Shown: positions 59,385 through 64,000 of the stretch, one piece after another
Layout of the letters: every line of letters begins with the position of its first letter
Position numbering within the stretch: the first letter of the stretch is position 1
DNA from: Microdochium bolleyi
Taxonomy: Eukaryota; Ascomycota; Sordariomycetes; Xylariales; Microdochiaceae
Reading direction: 5' to 3'
Assembly (NCBI GenBank): GCA_001566295.1
Contig: KQ964247.1
Coordinates: forward strand, 1,364,001 to 1,428,000
Length of the DNA: 64,000 bases
Made by a program: the position numbers and the translations under genes
Notes under the pieces: model-generated
Seen by the model: only the letters and a program-made list of their open reading frames with translations
Told to the model about the DNA's origin: nothing
Databases searched by the model: none

Positions 59385-61819
59385 TGTGCCTTGGAGGCAC
59401 ACTGTCGCCGAGTAAGGGACCGTCTTGCTTGATGGCGAAAGAGGGTGGCTGGACTATGTCGAACGCGTCGTCACAGGATGGCTGGAGGATCTCGACTGCC
59501 TAGCTCGCAAGCTGAGCCATTGAGGGCTGTGGTGCGCCGGACAACGATGGGTTCTGTGACGCGAGGGGGGTAGCTGGCAATTGACGGGGAGGTGATATAA
59601 CCATTCTCTGTTCGTCATGCGGCCCTGTATCGGCGATTGGACCTGAGCAAGTGTGGCTTTGTGGGAGGAAGACCAGTCTCTTGCCCATCCCACAATGAAT
59701 GCTGGCTCGCTGGAGCTGGAGCTGACATGGGCCGGTCCAGCCAGTCCGTGGCAGCCACAAAGCACCCTGCCCGTGGACCACTCTCGTCGCAGAAACGGCA
59801 GGAGCACATGGGGGAGCACGCCGAAACTCTACTGCGTACTTTGGGCGAGTCTACTGCGTCAATGGGTTCCTTGTCCGCTGACATAAGTCAAGTCTTGTCC
59901 CCCCTCCATGCGACCTGTATGCCGGACGAAACCTTAAGGGCGCCTTGTCCTCCCACCACCCGATCGACATCAACATGGCGCCTCTGGCCAGTGCCGCCCG
60001 CAGCTCGGCCCGGACATGTGCTTGCACGCACATGCTGCTAGCCATGCGGCGTCGACGTCGTCGTTTGATCGGGACCAACACCTCCCAGCATGACTAAGGA
60101 TGTTGGCCGTTGCATCGTCCCGTGTCTGGAGTCCCCTGCACGCCGCCAAGCCAGCGGGACACCATGCTTTTTCGCCAGCGTGGGAGTTGGTGACGCAGGA
60201 TGCTTGATGCATCTGCCCTTCCCGGCCGGGCTTCTGCTCCGGTCCGAGCCGTGGCCGGCGCCAGGCTCAACCAACATCGCGCAGGCCAACATCTGACAGA
60301 CAAGATCCCCGTGCAAAGACTGCGTTGCCTTTGTCGAGGCTGTTACTGTCCGAGCACATCCTCGCGCCGGCCGGACGTCACACTTGTCAAGTGGTGGCAG
60401 CGTGTGATACAGCCGCCTGGAGATAGCCCCAAGATGGCGATGGTGACTCCAACCCTCCCAAGGCCAATCGAACCTCGAGACCTGAGGACGAGTACAGGCC
60501 CGCGGCCGATGCTCCGATCTGGCCGACGTGAGGCTATCGCGTGTCCCCCGAGTACCGATTCCCCGTCCGGAACACACACAGGACCAGGGTGGCACAGGCG
60601 CGAGGGCAAGCAGACCCCAGGCTCGCCAGGCACTGACAGGGCTGCCCACCTACCTAGGTAGCCCTCGCTCACAGTCCTGCTGTCCTGCTCGGCGGCCCCC
60701 AGAGCGCTGTGGGCGCTGGTGCAAGGATGCCCGCACCGGCCAATCACATGGGCGCCTTTGCCGCCGGGCTGGAGCGTCCCGCGCCGCGATTGGCGAGGGC
60801 CCCCGCGCCATGATCGCCGCCATCGTCGAATGCCATGCCGAGTTGCTTGCTTCCTCACCACCTCTCGCACAGCTGCCCTTGCGTCGGGGCCAGCAGTGAC
60901 AGCACCTGCGCCCCTCATTCGACAACGGCTGCCAGACCCTGATCTTGCTAGTCTGCAGACGCAGGAGCACCGCCATCCGGCAAAGTGCCACGGCACCATG
61001 GGGAGCCGTCCCCAACAGTACAGGAAGGACTCGGCCGCCTGCTGCCCACACCTGGTGAAGGATGGGCGTCGGCGTCGGCGTCGGCGTGGACAGGCAGCAA
61101 GAGCAAGATGACAGCAACCGAGCTTGGATCGGCGGTGCAGACCGTCGCGGCATTGTTGGTCCCTCTCCAACGCAGAAATTGCTGTATGCAGTGTGACCTG
61201 CTTCCCGCCCAGCCAATATCAAAGTGCGGTCTGCCGCTGGGCCGCCTCTGCCATCACAGCAGGGTTCGAGGCTGTCACGCTCCGGGGGGGGGCACGCAGC
61301 CAACATTATGCTACCGTTCCGTGCTCGCGGCAGAGCAGCAGGCAGGGGCGAGGGGTTCACACAGACGCAGCACAAGCTTGTCCATCACACCCCATCCCCA
61401 GCGGCCTGGGGCCGTCCTCGCGGCTGATTGACTGGAGCTGCCCCTGTCACTGCATATGGGGACCCAGTCAAGCACGCGCTTGCACCTGGGCTAACCTCGC
61501 CGACTCCTCCGCCTCGTCCTGACTTATATCTACTCGTCCATCCCGCCCTTCGAGTGTCCCAGCGCACAACCCGTGTTCCGAGTCCCCGCCCCCAATCCTG
61601 GTCCCCGTCACCCGCGACGTCAAGCACAACTCGACCACTCAGTTCAGATGTCACTGCAACTGCCCGTGGGCATGCGTCCGATGTGGCTCAGATAGCCTGT
61701 GCGAAGACAACCGAAACCCCCCAGTGTCATCTCTCCGCCGCCCTTGTTGGAACCCCGTAGATCTCGGAACAACGACCACCTTTAGATTCGCCACGTTTGC
61801 GCTTTTGCTCAAGCTGAAC
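59385..61819. other. Divergent intergenic region, NTF2-like gene / ferric-reductase-type gene
   Basis: About 2.4 kb, GC-rich, with upstream regions of both neighbours. Long overlapping open frames (60343-61170 -, 275 codons; 60650-61375 -, 241 codons; 60200-60661 +) occur together in several frames, as expected where stop codons are scarce; none has family character. A GGCGTC microsatellite lies at 61065-61088 and a G-run near 61283-61290. No gene assigned. Confidence 0.5.
61065..61088. repeat. GGCGTC hexanucleotide microsatellite
   Basis: Three GGCGTC units plus one GGCGTG. Upstream of the ferric-reductase-type gene. Confidence 0.8.
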
Positions 61820-64000
61820 ATGGCGACAGCCGGGCATCAGGCTCTTTCGGGGGCTACCAGGACCGCGACCGAGCTGATCCGTCGCATCCTCATTCCTCTC
61901 ACACCGACCAGTCCTCCTGGACTCGTCGAGGCAAACACCGTCGACCCATGGATACAATCGGGCAAGTATGCTCTGGGCTGGACATATTTCAGCATCGCCC
62001 TTGTCGGGGCCGTCGTCATGGTCCGGATATGGCATTGGTGGCAAGACAAGATCCGACAGGCAATCTACAAGCAGGATATGGAGCAGCACTATCGCGATCT
62101 GTACAGCCTCGCCCCCGAAATCGCGCCAAGCGCGATGCAGACGAATGCTACGACACAGCACTTCTTCCCAGAAGATGGCGGCGAGAAGAAAGACTTCAAG
62201 CCCAGGAGCGACTTTTCTGCAATCGGCCCCATCCTCGACACGCTGGCGTTGTTCCGCTGGGTCTTTTACCGGCCCATTCCCGATCTCGTCTGGCGCAAGT
62301 GGCGCCTCACATTCTCATCGCTTGCCGTACTCGCGGTTGGCTTCATTGCGCTGGCATTCGTCTGCTTATACGTATTCCTCATCCAGCCTCTCTACTGGCA
62401 GAGTATCAAGTTCGGCTCTCCACCGGTGGCTATTCGAGCCGGGATGATAGCCGTCGCCATGACACCGTGGATTATTGCGACCAGTATGAAGGCCAACCTT
62501 CTCACCCTTGTTACAGGCATCGGCCCAGAGAGGCTCAATGTCTTCCATCGCTGGGCTGGATATCTTTGCCTGTTCCTCTCGCTTGTACACGCTGTGCCGT
62601 TCTACGTCCAGCCGGTATGGGACGATGGCGGCATGGATGTCTTCGAGAGGCTCTTTCCCGAGGGCAGCGGCGTGATCTACGGCACAGGCATCGCGTGCCT
62701 TGTTCCGCTCGCCTGGCTATGCATTGCGTCGCTCCCGTTCATTCGACGGATCGCCTTCGAAGTCTTTGTTACGCTTCATGTGCCCGTCGGCTTCGTGTAC
62801 GTTGGCCTCTTGTTCTGGCACACGAAGAACTATCTGTCCTCATGGGACTTTCTGTGGGCAACAGTGGCCATCTGGGTCGTCTGCTACGCATACCGGTTTT
62901 CGAAATTGAACTGGGTCAAGCCTTGGCGGTGGTCATTCATGGTCGGCGACGAGGCCGCCATCACGCTGATGGCCGAGGACGCCATTAAAATCACAGTCCC
63001 GACGCAAATGAAGTGGAAGCCCGGCCAATACGTCTACATCCGTATGCCTGGGATATCGTTCTTCGACAACCATCCCTTTACCATCTCGTCGCTGTGTAGC
63101 GATGACTTTCCTTCAGAGTACGGAGAGCAGTATCGCGACTGCACGATCGTATTCAAGCCGTACGGGGGCTTCACCAGGCGAGTCCTCGATATGGCAATCG
63201 AGAAGGGCCCGTTCCACACATACCGGGCATATCTTGATGGCCCGTATGGTGGCATGCGGCGCGAGCTCGCAGCGTTCGACACATGCATTCTCATTGCGGG
63301 TGGCAGTGGTGTGACTTCACTCATGTCACAGCTACTGAACCTCATCAAGCGCATGCGTGACGGCAAGGCCATCACGAAGAAGGTCGTGGTGATATGGGCC
63401 ATCAAACGACTGGAAGCACTAGACTGGTTCCGAGAGGAGCTCCGCATCTGCCGTGACTCGGCGCCGCCGGAGAGCGTGACCTGCAAGTTCTTCGTCACCT
63501 CGGCCGTGCGGCAGTCGCGGATACAGGCGCAAATCGGCAGGGCGCCACGGCCTCTCAGCCATGCTTTCCACGACAAGCTGGACGGCTTTGTCGCTGGGAT
63601 CGCCTCCAAGCGCAACTCGCAGTACATACGAGACGAGGCGCAAGGCGACCAGGACTACGAGCAACAGCTCCGAGCCGAGGACGAGGACCGCATCACCGCG
63701 CTTCCCCAGCAGAAATATCTACAGCCTCACCAACTGCCGCCGAGCCGCAACGGCGCGCCAGCCAACAGGCTTTCCGCCCAAGAGGACTCTCTACGGAGGC
63801 TGGAGGGCAGAGGCGACGAGGAAGAAGAGGTGGCAGGCGAACTGCCGCCTCCTTCGTCCCTGCCAATAGGACCAAACGGCTACCCGGTGGACAAGAAAGG
63901 CGGCGAGTTCCACTTCCCACCGCTCAAGATCCGCTCCGACCTGCAGCCACACTTCAACCACGCGCCTGCGTCGCCGCGGCGGGTGCCCCAACCTTCCCTC
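61820..64000 (+). CDS. Ferric-reductase-type flavocytochrome (partial, runs off the right end)
   Basis: Plasma-membrane flavocytochrome of the FRE family that moves electrons from NAD(P)H via FAD and two hemes to extracellular ferric or cupric ions. One uninterrupted frame of 727 codons with no stop before the window end, so the C-terminus is missing. Membrane segments begin near residue 50. The two heme-ligand pairs are H243/H257 (HRWAGYLCLFLSLVH) and H320/H334 (HVPVGFVYVGLLFWH), each with 13 residues between, as the family requires. FAD binding: HPFTIS at 418-423 after KPGQYVYIRMPG. NAD(P)H binding: GGSGVTS at 494-500. From about 640 onward comes a long hydrophilic Pro/Glu-rich insertion (for example GRGDEEEEVAGELPPP) that precedes the expected final nucleotide-binding motif. 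The start is the first ATG in frame, with an extracellular-type N-terminus. Family is certain; whether it serves iron uptake or another metal is not. Confidence 0.93.
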   Translation, partial: MATAGHQALSGATRTATELIRRILIPLTPTSPPGLVEANTVDPWIQSGKYALGWTYFSIALVGAVVMVRIWHWWQDKIRQAIYKQDMEQHYRDLYSLAPEIAPSAMQTNATTQHFFPEDGGEKKDFKPRSDFSAIGPILDTLALFRWVFYRPIPDLVWRKWRLTFSSLAVLAVGFIALAFVCLYVFLIQPLYWQSIKFGSPPVAIRAGMIAVAMTPWIIATSMKANLLTLVTGIGPERLNVFHRWAGYLCLFLSLVHAVPFYVQPVWDDGGMDVFERLFPEGSGVIYGTGIACLVPLAWLCIASLPFIRRIAFEVFVTLHVPVGFVYVGLLFWHTKNYLSSWDFLWATVAIWVVCYAYRFSKLNWVKPWRWSFMVGDEAAITLMAEDAIKITVPTQMKWKPGQYVYIRMPGISFFDNHPFTISSLCSDDFPSEYGEQYRDCTIVFKPYGGFTRRVLDMAIEKGPFHTYRAYLDGPYGGMRRELAAFDTCILIAGGSGVTSLMSQLLNLIKRMRDGKAITKKVVVIWAIKRLEALDWFREELRICRDSAPPESVTCKFFVTSAVRQSRIQAQIGRAPRPLSHAFHDKLDGFVAGIASKRNSQYIRDEAQGDQDYEQQLRAEDEDRITALPQQKYLQPHQLPPSRNGAPANRLSAQEDSLRRLEGRGDEEEEVAGELPPPSSLPIGPNGYPVDKKGGEFHFPPLKIRSDLQPHFNHAPASPRRVPQPSL

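Noticed and set aside
60343..61375. Overlapping 275- and 241-codon minus-strand ORFs
   Set aside because: Several frames are open at once in a GC-rich stretch containing a GGCGTC repeat; translations are Arg/Cys/Pro-rich without pattern.

Overview
The window is nuclear DNA of a filamentous ascomycete (Pezizomycotina, probably a Sordariomycete). The evidence is GC-rich, non-operonic genes on both strands with short introns (49-99 nt, one of 253 nt) that carry GT..AG ends and CTNAC-type branch sites. The proteins are typically fungal: an MtfA-type C2H2 regulator, D-arabinono-1,4-lactone oxidase, Rec8, Spp1, Rab escort protein, Rrp43, Ipi1 and a ferric-reductase-type flavocytochrome. I could assign 14 protein genes, with exon joins deduced from splice signals plus family conservation. 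No transfer RNA, rRNA, CRISPR or recognisable transposon was seen.

Left part (1-19000): no gene in the first 5.3 kb; a lone cytochrome P450 (-, 5284-7151); a roadblock/LC7 dynein light chain (-, 9695-10300) divergent from ipi1 (+, 10601-11656) across a 300-bp promoter; a DEAD-box RNA helicase with five exons (+, 12660-14593); D-arabinono-1,4-lactone oxidase (-, 15204-16811); and a conserved-looking coiled-coil protein with a His-rich tail (-, 18445-18987).

Middle (18988-48571): about 29.6 kb in which the only gene I can defend is mtfA (-, 31884-32867), with 12.9 kb of apparently non-coding DNA on its 3' side and 15.7 kb on its 5' side. This stretch is not visibly AT-rich, so it does not look like a RIP-mutated transposon graveyard. 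It holds simple repeats, a palindrome, a hairpin and one unusually long orphan ORF (29499-30476).

Right part (48572-64000): compact housekeeping and meiotic genes: a DUF202 membrane protein (+), spp1 of COMPASS (+), the meiotic cohesin rec8 (+), Rab escort protein (-), exosome subunit rrp43 (-), a small NTF2/SnoaL-like protein (-), and a ferric-reductase-type gene that runs off the right end (+).

Most interesting items: (1) a strong candidate box C/D snoRNA inside the oversized second intron of the Rab escort protein gene, with a perfect 15-bp terminal stem directly beside an exact C box; (2) the 29.6-kb gene desert around mtfA; (3) rec8 with a GC-AG intron that ends in a tandem CAG/TAG acceptor and is preceded by two tiny exons; (4) the head-to-tail pairing of spp1 and rec8, both linked to meiotic chromosome axes.
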